Part shown: in pieces, positions 17,239 to 25,757 of the stretch
Layout of the letters: the number at the start of each line of letters is the position of its first letter
How positions within the stretch are numbered: the first letter of the stretch is position 1
Assembly (NCBI RefSeq): GCF_001078055.1
Contig: NZ_CP010777.1
Location: 2,440,408 to 2,504,407 of the forward strand
Length of the DNA stretch: 64,000 bases
Source: Rufibacter radiotolerans
GTDB taxonomy: Bacteria; Bacteroidota; Bacteroidia; Cytophagales; Hymenobacteraceae
Reading direction: 5' to 3'
The notes under the pieces: generated by a model
What the model was told of the DNA's origin: nothing
What the model saw: the letters and a program-made list of their open reading frames with translations, nothing else
The model's database searches: none
Position numbers and translations under genes: made by a program

Positions 17239-19320
17239 ATGAAAATCTGGTTTTGTTTGCTTGTAGTGCTCAGTTCTATAGGGAACGTAGCAGCCCAGAT
17301 GGGTTCTTCCGTTTCTTTTGAGAAGGTGATTAGCCTGAAACAGGTGGGGAGTCCCCTTATCTCCCCCGATGGGAAAAGCATCGTGTACAGTGTAACCAGT
17401 ACTGACTGGGCCTCTAACAACTATGACACAGAGCTCTGGCTGTCCCACAACGGTGCTGCTCCCCAGCCTTTAACCCGTACGGCAAAAGGCAGCAGTACCT
17501 CGGCCCGCATTACCCCAGACAGCAAGTTCGTGAGTTTTCTAGCCGACCGTGGAGAGAAAAACCAGTTGTATATCATTCCGGTGACGGGCGGAGAGGCGCT
17601 ACAGGTGTCGAAAGACGAAGATGGGGTGGGTAGCTATGAATGGAGCCCCGATGGGAAACGTCTGGCCTACACCAAAGCCGAGGCGGACAGCAAAGTAGAG
17701 AAAACCACCAAGGACCGGTTTGGCGCCTTTTTTATTGAAGGAGAAGATTTTAAGCGAAGTCACCTTTGGTTGTTGAATTTTCACTATGACTCCATATCCC
17801 TAGCAGGACAGTTACCCTGTTATGCGGTTAAGAAAGACTCTCTCCCCTCCAGTTCTACTCCCGCGGTGCATCTCCAGGACTGCGTTAAATTGCCGATGGC
17901 CAGAAAAATAACTTCCGGAGATTTTACCGTTACAAATTTCCAGTGGAGCCCTGATGGCAAAACCATAGCCTTTAACCGGCAGCCCAATCCGCTCATCAAC
18001 AGCAGCCTCCGGTCAGACATAGTTACCATCAACGTAGACACGAAAGAAATGAAAACCTTGGTGTCCAACCCTACCGGCGATTTTTTTACCAGGTGGAGCC
18101 CAGATGGCAAAGCGTTTGTGTACAGCAGCTCTCTGAATGATTCTACCACCTACTATTTCAAAAACAACCGCTTATTCATCTATGATACCCAAACCGCTAA
18201 AAGCAGAGAAATCTCTCAAGCCATAGATGAAAACAAGAATGTGCTGGATTGGAACAAAAACGGAATTTACCTGGTGGCCTTGGAGAAAACAAGGCAAATG
18301 GTATTTGAAGTAGACCCTAAAACGGGTAAGTCAAAAGCCCTTAATCTAGGCCTGGATCTGGTGGCCAACGTTGCTTTCAGTAAGAACACTGATCTGGTGG
18401 CTGTAAGCGGACGAAACCACGCTGATCTGGGAGAGATTTACACCGGTAAATTAAACAGATCGTTAAAGAAACTAACCAACACCACTGAGCAAATCAAAGG
18501 CTGGAATACTCCTACCAACGAGGTCATTACCTGGCAAAGCACTGATGGAGCCTCTATTGATGGGGTGCTTCTGAAACCCCGTAACTATGACGCCGCTAAA
18601 AAATACCCGCTGCTCATTGTCATTCACGGGGGGCCTACGGCCATTGACTTGCCTGATCCTACCCCCTCTTACGTGTATCCCATGCTGCAATGGGTGGAAA
18701 AAGGGGCATTGGTGTTGCGGGTAAATTACCGGGGTAGTGCCGGGTACGGCGAAAAATTTCGTTCCCTTAACGTGCGCAATTTAGGAGTGGGAGATATGTG
18801 GGATGTGATGAGCGGCGTGGAGTATCTGGCAAAGAAGAATATGATTGACACCACCAAAATGGGCTCAATGGGCTGGAGCCAGGGTGGCTATATCTCTGCT
18901 TTCTTAACCACCAATACCAACCGCTTCAAAGCCATTTCTGTGGGGGCCGGTATCTCCAATTGGGTAACTTATTACGTGAATACAGATGTCACGCCTTTTA
19001 CCCGCCAGTACTTACAGGCCACCCCCTGGAGCGACATGGATATTTACTTGAAAACTTCGCCCATGACCAACATTAACAAAGCCAGCACCCCTACCCTCAT
19101 TCAGCACGGTGAGTTTGACAAACGCGTTCCCCTCCCCAACGCTTATGAGTTGTACCGGGGTTTGCAAGACCGCGGAGTTCCTTCTAGGCTAATTATTTAC
19201 AAAGGTTTTGGGCATGGCATCAACAAACCCAAAGAAAGGCTGGCCGCCACCTGGCACAACTGGCAATGGTTTAACCACTATGTTTTCGGTGAAAAAGAAC
19301 CTACATTACCTATAGAATAG
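17239..19320 (+). CDS. S9 family peptidase (prolyl oligopeptidase type), secreted
   Basis: 693 residues from ATG 17239, chosen over ATG 17218 because it begins directly with a signal peptide (MKIWFCLLVVLSSIGNVAAQ). The middle is a WD40-like/TolB-type beta-propeller with repeats such as SPLISPDGKSIVYS, YEWSPDGKRLAY, FQWSPDGKTIAF and TRWSPDGKAFVY. The C-terminal alpha/beta hydrolase domain carries GWSQGGY (nucleophile Ser about 547), Asp about 627 in EFDKRVP and His about 659 in GFGHGIN. It likely cleaves short peptides in the periplasm. A single-gene unit. Confidence 0.93.
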   Translation: MKIWFCLLVVLSSIGNVAAQMGSSVSFEKVISLKQVGSPLISPDGKSIVYSVTSTDWASNNYDTELWLSHNGAAPQPLTRTAKGSSTSARITPDSKFVSFLADRGEKNQLYIIPVTGGEALQVSKDEDGVGSYEWSPDGKRLAYTKAEADSKVEKTTKDRFGAFFIEGEDFKRSHLWLLNFHYDSISLAGQLPCYAVKKDSLPSSSTPAVHLQDCVKLPMARKITSGDFTVTNFQWSPDGKTIAFNRQPNPLINSSLRSDIVTINVDTKEMKTLVSNPTGDFFTRWSPDGKAFVYSSSLNDSTTYYFKNNRLFIYDTQTAKSREISQAIDENKNVLDWNKNGIYLVALEKTRQMVFEVDPKTGKSKALNLGLDLVANVAFSKNTDLVAVSGRNHADLGEIYTGKLNRSLKKLTNTTEQIKGWNTPTNEVITWQSTDGASIDGVLLKPRNYDAAKKYPLLIVIHGGPTAIDLPDPTPSYVYPMLQWVEKGALVLRVNYRGSAGYGEKFRSLNVRNLGVGDMWDVMSGVEYLAKKNMIDTTKMGSMGWSQGGYISAFLTTNTNRFKAISVGAGISNWVTYYVNTDVTPFTRQYLQATPWSDMDIYLKTSPMTNINKASTPTLIQHGEFDKRVPLPNAYELYRGLQDRGVPSRLIIYKGFGHGINKPKERLAATWHNWQWFNHYVFGEKEPTLPIE

Positions 19321-19743
19321 TTAAAAAAGAGGAACTTTTTTATTGCATAGCGACCTAGCCTCACCAGGTTTATTTCTGGGAGCTAGGTTCATTATTAACG
19401 GTACCTTTCAGTTTAAACCATGCTCTCTAACTTCTATCTGATTCAGAAAACAGGATCTGGTTTCTCTTTCCGCCTTACTTAGTTACGAACTGCTGCCAGT
19501 AGACGATTAGCATCCTTCTCCTCCGCTAGCAGGTAGCCGCAGCAAGAATAGCAGGTATTACCTTGTTTAGTGCGGAAGGCATGAGTGAGGTAACGTAAGT
19601 TGAAACCTGCTGCAGGCCCTACCACCAAAGCATTGTCTCCGCCCAGGATCCGAATTGCTGGTGTGTTTAGCGACTCTGCTTTTATATAAACAATATACCC
19701 AAACAATAGCTATTAAGCTTTCAATGCCTTTCATAGCAATACC
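19321..19743. other. Intergenic region after the S9 peptidase
   Basis: Contains an imperfect hairpin (CCTAGC...GCTAGG, 19354-19387) that lacks a T-run. On the minus strand, 19479-19706 is an open 75-codon frame with a Cys-rich stretch (CYSCCGYLLAEEKDANRLL). I cannot tell whether this is a real small gene or a relic and do not annotate it as a CDS. Confidence 0.5.
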
Positions 19744-20187
19744 ATGACCACTGAATTTACCCAACTATTTTCCCGTGACTTGGACAGGCTTCAGGCGGAG
19801 ATTCAGGCTTTTAGAAAAGAGAGCAACCTCTGGATGACGAAGGGAGACATTAAGAATTCGGCCGGTAATTTGTGCCTGCACCTCATGGGTAACCTAAGAA
19901 CCTACATTGGCAGGAACATGGGTTCCTATGCATATGTAAGAGACCGTGACGCCGAGTTTGCCTTAAAGGATATTCCGGCTGAAATAGTATTGAACCAGAT
20001 TAAGGAGACAAAAGCCCTGGTAGTAGCCACCCTCACCCAAATGGCGCCTGAAGATTTAGAGGCCCCTCATAAAGAAGAGGTATTTGGCTATGCTATGTCC
20101 AACAGGTATTTTCTACTTCATTTACTGGCCCACCTTTCCTACCATTTAGGGCAGATAAATTACCTACGGCGGGTGCTGGAAGAATAA
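19744..20187 (+). CDS. DinB-family (DUF1572-like) protein
   Basis: A 147-residue four-helix protein. The His residues expected to bind a metal ion in DinB-like proteins are visible in NLCLHLMGNL and HLLAHLSYHLGQINYL, the latter a strong family signature. DinB/YfiT proteins are often metal-dependent thiol transferases (bacillithiol or mycothiol), but many members are uncharacterised, so no substrate is given. The length is normal for the family, and it stands alone. Confidence 0.82.
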   Translation: MTTEFTQLFSRDLDRLQAEIQAFRKESNLWMTKGDIKNSAGNLCLHLMGNLRTYIGRNMGSYAYVRDRDAEFALKDIPAEIVLNQIKETKALVVATLTQMAPEDLEAPHKEEVFGYAMSNRYFLLHLLAHLSYHLGQINYLRRVLEE

Positions 20188-20261
20188 CCTAGGCTGCCTG
20201 TAATCTTTAAGGAAGGCCTTCCGCTCAAATTATTTTTTTAAAGAAGTAAAGTTAGACCTCT

Positions 20262-20299
20262 CAGGTATTTTTCAAATACCTGGAAAACCTATTACTTTG
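20262..20299 (+). promoter_or_regulatory. Perfect 9-bp palindrome next to a -7 element (candidate operator)
   Basis: CAGGTATTT (20262-20270), TTC, AAATACCTG (20274-20282) is a perfect inverted repeat. TTACTTTG at 20292-20299 is one mismatch from TAnnTTTG, so the palindrome covers the predicted -33 position of the promoter for the gene at 20365. A dimeric regulator binding here would compete with RNA polymerase. Confidence 0.5.
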
Positions 20300-20364
20300 C
20301 AGCTCCCCCGCTCACTCTATTTGCACAAGAGAGACTAAACAAAAACCCATACCTACTAAACCCG

Positions 20365-20958
20365 ATGAAAAAACTATTACTCCTTCCGGCTCTCCTTTTG
20401 GTAGCACTTACCACTTCCTTTGCCCAAACCACCACAGATTCTGCTGCCACCAGAGTCTACCGGCCCGTCCGGTTCCTGGTGAGTGGTGCCTTTGAGTTTG
20501 GCGGCGACAAAGTAGCCGAAACGCTGTTCACCAACGGCGAGACCCAAACCACCAGAGCCGGCCAAGGCGGCTCCATCCATGTGGGCGGTCAGTTTCAGTT
20601 CCCTAACCTGGAAAAGTTTCTGGTGCGCGCCACGGTGGGTTTCAAGTATGTGACCACCCAGGCGGAAAATGCGCACATCCGGCTCAGCCGCATTCCCTTG
20701 CACTTGACCGCCAATTACATGGCCACCGACAAAATTCGACTGAGCGCCGGATTGGCCTCACACCAAAGCGTCACGTTTAAGACCGACGGCATAGGCCAGG
20801 ATTTTGATTTGAAAGGCGGCACCGGACCAATCTTTGAGGTAGCTTACGGCGTGGTGGGTCTTTCCTACACCATCATGAATTACCAGGATCAAAACAATAC
20901 TACCTATTCGGCCAACGCCATCGGGGTTACCATTTCAGGGGTTTTCCCGAAGCGGTAA
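20365..20958 (+). CDS. Outer-membrane beta-barrel-like protein
   Basis: A 197-residue protein with a clear signal peptide (cleavage near TSFAQ). The mature part alternates Gly/aromatic beta strands (VRFLVSGAFEFGGDK, FLVRATVGFKYVTT, VGLSYTIMNYQDQN) and looks like a small barrel of the OMP_b-brl type. No specific function can be named. A palindromic candidate operator lies at its promoter and a symmetric terminator follows, so it is probably transcribed alone. Confidence 0.8.
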   Translation: MKKLLLLPALLLVALTTSFAQTTTDSAATRVYRPVRFLVSGAFEFGGDKVAETLFTNGETQTTRAGQGGSIHVGGQFQFPNLEKFLVRATVGFKYVTTQAENAHIRLSRIPLHLTANYMATDKIRLSAGLASHQSVTFKTDGIGQDFDLKGGTGPIFEVAYGVVGLSYTIMNYQDQNNTTYSANAIGVTISGVFPKR

Positions 20959-20970
20959 CCTTTTCAGCAA

Positions 20971-21024
20971 AAAATTCAGCTGCCTTGGTTCTTACATAAG
21001 CAAGAGTCGAGGCAGCTGAATTTT
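20971..21024. terminator. Bidirectional terminator
   Basis: AAAATTCAGCTGCCT (20971-20985) pairs perfectly with AGGCAGCTGAATTTT (21010-21024), with a 24-base loop. It serves the plus gene ending at 20958 and possibly the minus gene ending at 21153. Confidence 0.75.
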
Positions 21025-21152
21025 CCTGTTAGAATAATCTTGTGAAAGGATTATGAAAACCCTGGCTCATTGGAGTCACCACTAACTGCTTAAATCTCTC
21101 TCTCTCAAAAAGAAAAGGTAAGATTAGTCTGACTATTACCTTAGGATATTTC

Positions 21153-21392
21153 TTACTTATGCTCGTCAGTTTCAGGCAGGGGGAAATTGTTTTTCCGAAG
21201 ATTCATGCCGTAAGTATAGTTGGTAGATAAGATCACGTCATTGCAGTCAAAGTGTTTGATTACTCCATCTTTTTGCAGCGCAATTACCCAACAGGTATTT
21301 TGGTGCATGCCATAATCTATGATAAAAAGGGCCTGGCCTGTGCCTAAAGGGGTTTCTACCAGAATGGAGGGTTTCAACTGCAGAATTGACAT
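21153..21392 (-). CDS. Small hypothetical protein (79 aa)
   Basis: A compact acidic protein beginning MSILQLKPSILVETPLGTG with a central VIALQKDGVIKHFDCNDV, consistent with a small beta-barrel fold. It has no signal peptide or membrane segment and I recognise no family. The ATG start gives a well-formed protein and the gene is isolated, divergent from pgk. Confidence 0.6.
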   Translation of the reverse strand: MSILQLKPSILVETPLGTGQALFIIDYGMHQNTCWVIALQKDGVIKHFDCNDVILSTNYTYGMNLRKNNFPLPETDEHK

Positions 21393-21599
21393 ACTTACAT
21401 GGTTTTAATGGATTAGTGCGCCAGTTAAGCCTATTTATAAAAGCCCCCTGGCAGATGGTAAACCCAGTTTCAGGCCAATTGTTCTTTGTGCTCCTTAAGA
21501 AAATCAATTTCCGGTGGCCCATGCTTGCCGGGTGTAAATACAACCCTTCCCTGCGCATAACCCTTTCCTTACATTAGCCAAAAAACTAAATATAAGGGA

Positions 21600-21640
21600 G
21601 GCGTTTTACCCCGTTTTCTGTAAAACAGGGCTAAAACGCC
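21600..21640. repeat. Dispersed palindrome copy 7
   Basis: GGCGTTTTACCCCGTTTT pairs with AAAACAGGGCTAAAACGCC. The outer GGCG/CGCC bases are private to this copy yet still complementary. It is followed by TTTT. Confidence 0.85.
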
Positions 21641-21698
21641 TTTTCTGCATCTCAACACTTCCCCCCTGCCGTGGCACCCGGTATCTAAATAGAATTAC

Positions 21699-21706
21699 TA
21701 TATTTG
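21699..21706 (+). promoter_or_regulatory. -7 element of the pgk promoter
   Basis: TATATTTG matches the Bacteroidota TAnnTTTG consensus, about 53 bp upstream of the pgk start. Confidence 0.6.
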
Positions 21707-21759
21707 CTTTGCACCCCTTTCTGGGCGAACACCGTAGCTAGTACCTAACATTTCAGACT

Positions 21760-22968
21760 ATGATAACCATTGACCAATATGATTTCCAGGGCAAGCGCGC
21801 CCTGGTGCGCGTAGATTTTAACGTGCCCCTGAACAGCAAATTTGAAATCACAGATGATACCCGTATCAGGGCGGCCGTGCCTACCATCAAAAAGATTCTG
21901 AACGATGGTGGATCGGTGGTATTGATGTCGCACTTGGGAAGACCCAAGGGAGGCCCCGAGGAAAAATACTCGCTCAAGCATCTCATCAAGCCCTTGGAAG
22001 ATATTTTCCTGACCAAGGTGAATTTCTCCCGCGACTGCGTAGGCGCCGAAGCCCTGGAACTAGCCAGTAGCCTGCAACCCGGTGAGATTCTCTTGCTGGA
22101 AAACCTACGGTTCCACGCCGAGGAAGAGCAAGGCAACCAGATCTTCGCCGAGAAACTGAGCCTTTTAGGCGATGTGTACGTGAATGACGCCTTCGGGACC
22201 GCTCACCGCGCCCACGCCTCCACAGCCATCGTGGCTGACTATTTCCCCCATGACAAGGTGTGTGGATCTGTGATGCAGGCCGAGTTGGAGAATGCCCAGA
22301 AAGTACTGAGCTACGCCGACCGCCCCTACACCGCCATCATGGGCGGCGCCAAGATCTCTGACAAGATCATGGTGATTGAGCAGCTCCTGGACCGCGTGGA
22401 CAACCTGATCATTGGCGGCGGTATGAGCTATACCTTCGCCAAGGCCCAGGGCGGCACCATTGGTAACTCCCTCCTGGAAGCCGACAAACAGCAACTAACC
22501 CTGGACCTGCTGCGCAAAGCCGAAGAGAAAGGCGTGAAAATCTACTTGCCCACTGACTCGGTGATCGCCGATGCCTTTGACAATGACGCCAACACCGATG
22601 TGGTAGCCAGCGGCGCTATTCCCAACGGCTGGATGGGCCTGGACATAGGACCAGACACCCGTGCCACCTTCGCGGAGGTAGTGCGCAACTCAAAAACCAT
22701 CCTCTGGAACGGACCCATGGGCGTTTTTGAATTCCCTAATTTCGCCATCGGTACCAAGACCATTGCCGAGGCCGTAGTGGAAGCCACTAAGAACGGTGCC
22801 TACTCGCTCATTGGGGGCGGCGACTCAGCCGCGGCGGTCACTCAAATGGGCCACAGTCATGATGTGTCCTACGTCTCTACCGGTGGCGGTGCCCTGCTAG
22901 AGTACATGGAAGGCAAAGAACTGCCCGGCGTAACGGCCTTACAATTTGAAGAGACTCCTTTAACCTAA
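21760..22968 (+). CDS. pgk: Phosphoglycerate kinase
   Basis: A 402-residue, full-length two-domain glycolytic kinase that transfers phosphate between 1,3-bisphosphoglycerate and ADP. Signatures: RVDFNVPL (17-24), SHLGRPKG (57-64), [41 protein letters not shown] and the nucleotide-loop GGGDSAAAV. It is cytoplasmic and monocistronic, with its own TAnnTTTG element upstream and a strong terminator downstream. Confidence 0.98.
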   Translation: MITIDQYDFQGKRALVRVDFNVPLNSKFEITDDTRIRAAVPTIKKILNDGGSVVLMSHLGRPKGGPEEKYSLKHLIKPLEDIFLTKVNFSRDCVGAEALELASSLQPGEILLLENLRFHAEEEQGNQIFAEKLSLLGDVYVNDAFGTAHRAHASTAIVADYFPHDKVCGSVMQAELENAQKVLSYADRPYTAIMGGAKISDKIMVIEQLLDRVDNLIIGGGMSYTFAKAQGGTIGNSLLEADKQQLTLDLLRKAEEKGVKIYLPTDSVIADAFDNDANTDVVASGAIPNGWMGLDIGPDTRATFAEVVRNSKTILWNGPMGVFEFPNFAIGTKTIAEAVVEATKNGAYSLIGGGDSAAAVTQMGHSHDVSYVSTGGGALLEYMEGKELPGVTALQFEETPLT

Positions 22969-22986
22969 AGGATTCGCTTGAATATC

Positions 22987-23028
22987 AAAACAGAAAGGGC
23001 AGCCATTAATGGTTGCCCTTTCTGTTTT
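22987..23028. terminator. Terminator after pgk
   Basis: AAAACAGAAAGGGCA... pairs with ...TGCCCTTTCTGTTTT around an ATTAAT loop, ending in TTTT. The dispersed palindrome copy 8 starts inside its right arm. Confidence 0.88.
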
Positions 23029-23059
23029 GAGCCTGTTTTCCTAAAAAAAGGCTCAAAAC
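23024..23059. repeat. Dispersed palindrome copy 8
   Basis: GTTTTGAGCCT (23024-23034) pairs with AGGCTCAAAAC (23049-23059). The change to GAGCC is matched by GGCTC in the other arm. It lies between the convergent pgk and recQ. Confidence 0.82.
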
Positions 23060-23130
23060 GAATTCACAGTACACACCAGTTTAAGGGATAACCTTAAGCA
23101 TTACTTAACATATTATAATAACCATTGACA

Positions 23131-25044
23131 CTACAGGCCAATCCGTTCTAGGTTACCGTCTGGTGTGTACCGAAGTAGGTTGCTCTCCAGCATTTCCTGC
23201 AGCAGGTCACCCAGTAAATCTTGCTCCGAAGAACTGAAATGGATGGCGATGGACTTTGGGTGCAAAGGCGTTTCCTTTAGGTGGCTTAGCACGCGCGCTT
23301 CCAGGTGGAGTTTGTTCTCCTCCAGTTTCTTCTTTTTCTTCTGGGCCAGGCAATAGTCACAGATGCGGCAATTGGAGGTAGCTATCTCCCCAAAATAAGC
23401 CAGTATCTGATTGGTACGGCACTCTTTGGTATTGGTCATATACGCCACCACGCTCTGGGCCTTTTCCAGGGCCCGTTCCCTAAACTGCGTTAACCGCTTT
23501 TGGTCCAGAGGCAATGTAGCGGCATCAAACCGCGGCGTTAAAAATTGTACCTGCGGACCGTCATGCTGCGCCTCATAGACCAAGACCTTGCGCTGGTGCA
23601 GGTGCTGCAATTGCTGCTTTATGGTTTTCTCGTGCAGGTTCAGGTGTTTGGCCAGCCCCGCCTCTGCTATCTTCACGAAGTCCCGGAACATCTCGCCACC
23701 ATACAGCCGCAGCAAGCCTTTGATCAAGGGTTCCAGGGTCTCATTCAGGAGTTGAAATTCATACAAGGCGGTGTTTCCTAGAAGGAAATTCACTTTGGAT
23801 GGGCTATAGAAACCTTCGTTCATTTGCAGCAAACCTTCAGACTCCAGCTGCTTTAAAGAGTGATGCACCTCTACCGGGGCTAATTGATACGTGCGGCTGA
23901 AGTCAGCCAGGTCAAAGTCAAAGGACTGGAAGGCGCCGCTCCCGGTGGCCAGCTGGTAGTAATTGGCTAGCGCCTGATACACCCGTTTAATGGTCTCTAT
24001 AGGTGGGTACGCTTCCTTTGTTTTCTTAAGCAGCAAGGAAGTATCTTCGGGGCCCAGCAGCACCGTGGCATAGCTGTATTTCCCGTCGCGGCCCGCCCGG
24101 CCGGCCTCCTGGTAATAGGCCTCCAGGGAATCGGGCAGGTCCAGGTGCACCACCAGCCGCACGTCTGGTTTGTCAATCCCCATCCCGAAGGCGTTGGTAG
24201 CCACAATAACCCGCACGCGGTCCTGTAGCCAATCGGTTTGGGCAGCGGTTCGGGTTTGGTGCGGGAGTCCGGCGTGGTAGGCTGCGGCTTTTATGTTCTG
24301 TTTTTTGAGCCAGTCGGCCAGTTCCTGGGTGCGGCGGCGGTTGCGTACGTACACAATGGCCGTACCCGGCATTTTCTGCAGGATCTCCCCCAACCGTCCT
24401 TCCTTGTCTTCGGTGGCAAGAACAGAATAAGACAAGTTCTTCCGAGCGAAGCTCTGCTGAAACACCTGCGGCTTTTTGAATTGTAGCTTCTCCTGGATAT
24501 CGGCTTTCACCACCTCGGTGGCCGAGGCCGTGAGCGCCAACACCGGTACTTTTGGCAGCACCTCGCGCAGCTTGGCAATCTCTAAATACGGCGGCCGAAA
24601 ATCATAGCCCCACTGGGAGATACAGTGCGCCTCATCCACAGCCAGCAGGCACACGTTCATTCGCTTTACGCGCTCCAGGAAAAGCTCGGTCTGCAACCGC
24701 TCCGGCGACACGTACAGAAAGCTGGTCCCGCCAAAAACGCAGTTATCCAGGATTAGGTCCCGCTCCCGCTCGGGTTGCCCCGAATGTAAAGCCGCCGCAG
24801 AAATACCCCGTTTCCGAAGATTCTCCACCTGATCTTTCATAAGCGCAATCAAAGGGCTCACCACCACGCAAACGCCCCCTAAGGCCAACGCCGGCACCTG
24901 AAAACAGATAGATTTCCCGCCGCCAGTAGGCAGAATAGCTAAAGTATCTTCCCCAGCCAAAACCGCCTTAATGATATCCTCCTGCCCCGGCCTGAATGCC
25001 TCGTGGCCCCAATATTGCGTTAGTATCTCGTGAATGTCTGCCAT
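23131..25044 (-). CDS. recQ: ATP-dependent DNA helicase RecQ
   Basis: 637 residues from ATG 25044 (a GTG lies 6 bp upstream). RecQ-specific motif 0 region FRPGQEDII, Walker A LPTGGGKSICFQ, DEAH box AVDEAHCISQWGYDF, motif VI ATNAFGMGIDKPDVR...HLD, EAGRAGRDG and the zinc-binding Cys set (KECRTNQILAYFG, NCRICDYC). It is a 3'-5' helicase acting in recombination and fork repair. I see no HRDC domain; the C-terminus ends in a short winged-helix-like segment, so it is a short-form RecQ. Some Bacteroidota carry a second, longer RecQ, which may exist elsewhere. Confidence 0.96.
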   Translation of the reverse strand: MADIHEILTQYWGHEAFRPGQEDIIKAVLAGEDTLAILPTGGGKSICFQVPALALGGVCVVVSPLIALMKDQVENLRKRGISAAALHSGQPERERDLILDNCVFGGTSFLYVSPERLQTELFLERVKRMNVCLLAVDEAHCISQWGYDFRPPYLEIAKLREVLPKVPVLALTASATEVVKADIQEKLQFKKPQVFQQSFARKNLSYSVLATEDKEGRLGEILQKMPGTAIVYVRNRRRTQELADWLKKQNIKAAAYHAGLPHQTRTAAQTDWLQDRVRVIVATNAFGMGIDKPDVRLVVHLDLPDSLEAYYQEAGRAGRDGKYSYATVLLGPEDTSLLLKKTKEAYPPIETIKRVYQALANYYQLATGSGAFQSFDFDLADFSRTYQLAPVEVHHSLKQLESEGLLQMNEGFYSPSKVNFLLGNTALYEFQLLNETLEPLIKGLLRLYGGEMFRDFVKIAEAGLAKHLNLHEKTIKQQLQHLHQRKVLVYEAQHDGPQVQFLTPRFDAATLPLDQKRLTQFRERALEKAQSVVAYMTNTKECRTNQILAYFGEIATSNCRICDYCLAQKKKKKLEENKLHLEARVLSHLKETPLHPKSIAIHFSSSEQDLLGDLLQEMLESNLLRYTPDGNLERIGL

Positions 25045-25212
25045 AGCCACGCCAAAAGTACGAAAATGTTGGATGGTGGGTAAGGGTGTATTACTAGCCG
25101 AGGCTTTTTAGATGTAGTTTGCTTTTGACTTAGGGGCGGCTTTTTGATAAAGAATTTGCTTGTGCCTTGGAAGGGCGGCTTGTCTATGGCCTCATGAGTT
25201 TTGTTGTTTCAT

Positions 25213-25341
25213 CTTTTCGCTCCGAGCGCTCATGGCCGCGGGGCCCCGCCTTCCGCCCTCGCGCTGTACCCTCTCGCCTGGCGCTTTAGCACCTGCCGCA
25301 TCCGCGGCACCGGGTCGAGTGCTAGGCGCTCAGACGAAAGG
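25213..25341. repeat. GC-rich 129-bp element with inverted ends
   Basis: CTTTTCGCTCCGAGCGCT at the left end is imperfectly complementary to AGGCGCTCAGACGAAAGG at the right end, and the interior holds the palindrome GCGGGGCCCCGC. It is much GC-richer than its flanks and has no reading frame that looks like protein. Candidate non-coding RNA or small mobile repeat. Confidence 0.55.
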
Positions 25342-25365
25342 CTGGAATCGGGTTAGGCGCGGAAT

Positions 25366-25420
25366 GCGTTTTGGGTTGAGGTGTTTTGAGGGTATTTTAA
25401 GAAAAACAGGCTTAAAACGT
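25366..25420. repeat. Dispersed palindrome copy 9 (degenerate)
   Basis: GTGTTTTGAGGGTATTTT and AAAAACAGGCTTAAAAC form an imperfect stem. A second GCGTTTTGGG left arm lies just upstream, as if the arm was duplicated. Confidence 0.6.
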
Positions 25421-25460
25421 AATTCTGCTTAAAAACTGCAATACCGCTTACAAAGCGCAG

Positions 25461-25641
25461 ACTCCCCCCTTGAGGGGGGGTAAAGGGGGGCGTTTACACC
25501 AGCAGATGACTCTTTCCCTAAACGCCAATCGTTAAATTGGCTGTCCACCCAGTGCTTAGAGCCTTACCGCTAACTCTATGCACAACAATCAAATTAAAAT
25601 TGCCCTCTTCCTCGTCCCCCTTTGAAGGGGGTAGGGGATTG
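25461..25641. repeat. Two further G-rich strings
   Basis: CTCCCCCCTTGAGGGGGGG at 25462 and CCCCCTTTGAAGGGGGTAGG at 25616 are related to the inverted pair near 10360-10490. They flank about 120 bp of unassigned sequence. Confidence 0.55.
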
Positions 25642-25664
25642 ACCCACTCCTGTAGAAAAAACCA

Positions 25665-25701
25665 TGTTTCCAGCCCATTTTCCCCAAAACAGCCCTAAAA
25701 C
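25665..25701. repeat. Dispersed palindrome copy 10 (degenerate)
   Basis: GTTTCCAGCCCATTTT and AAAACAGCCCTAAAAC keep the spacing of the family but pair poorly. It lies downstream of the minus-strand gene ending at 25758, beyond its terminator. Confidence 0.5.
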
Positions 25702-25725
25702 AAAAAACCCGACCAAAGGTCGGGC
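25702..25725 (-). terminator. Terminator of the minus-strand gene at 25758
   Basis: Read on the minus strand: CCCGACC, TTT, GGTCGGG and then TTTTTTG. A compact, textbook intrinsic terminator about 30 bp after the stop codon. Confidence 0.92.
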
Positions 25726-25757
25726 TTCTGTACATTCACTATTCCGTTTATAAAAAC

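Larger units (their letters stand above)
21393..21759. other. Divergent intergenic region upstream of pgk
   Basis: Contains palindrome copy 7 (21600-21640) and a -7-like TATATTTG at 21699-21706 that exactly matches TAnnTTTG and probably drives pgk. No good -33 element is seen at the expected spacing. Confidence 0.6.
25045..25757. other. Intergenic region with several repeats
   Basis: About 700 bp between recQ and the next minus-strand gene. It contains a GC-rich element with inverted ends (25213-25341), two G-rich strings (25461-25493 and 25615-25641), palindrome copies 9 and 10 and the terminator at 25702. No coding sequence is supported. Confidence 0.7.

Noticed and set aside
19479..19706. 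75-codon Cys-rich minus-strand frame
   Set aside because: No supporting promoter, terminator or homology by eye; kept only as a note in the intergenic entry.
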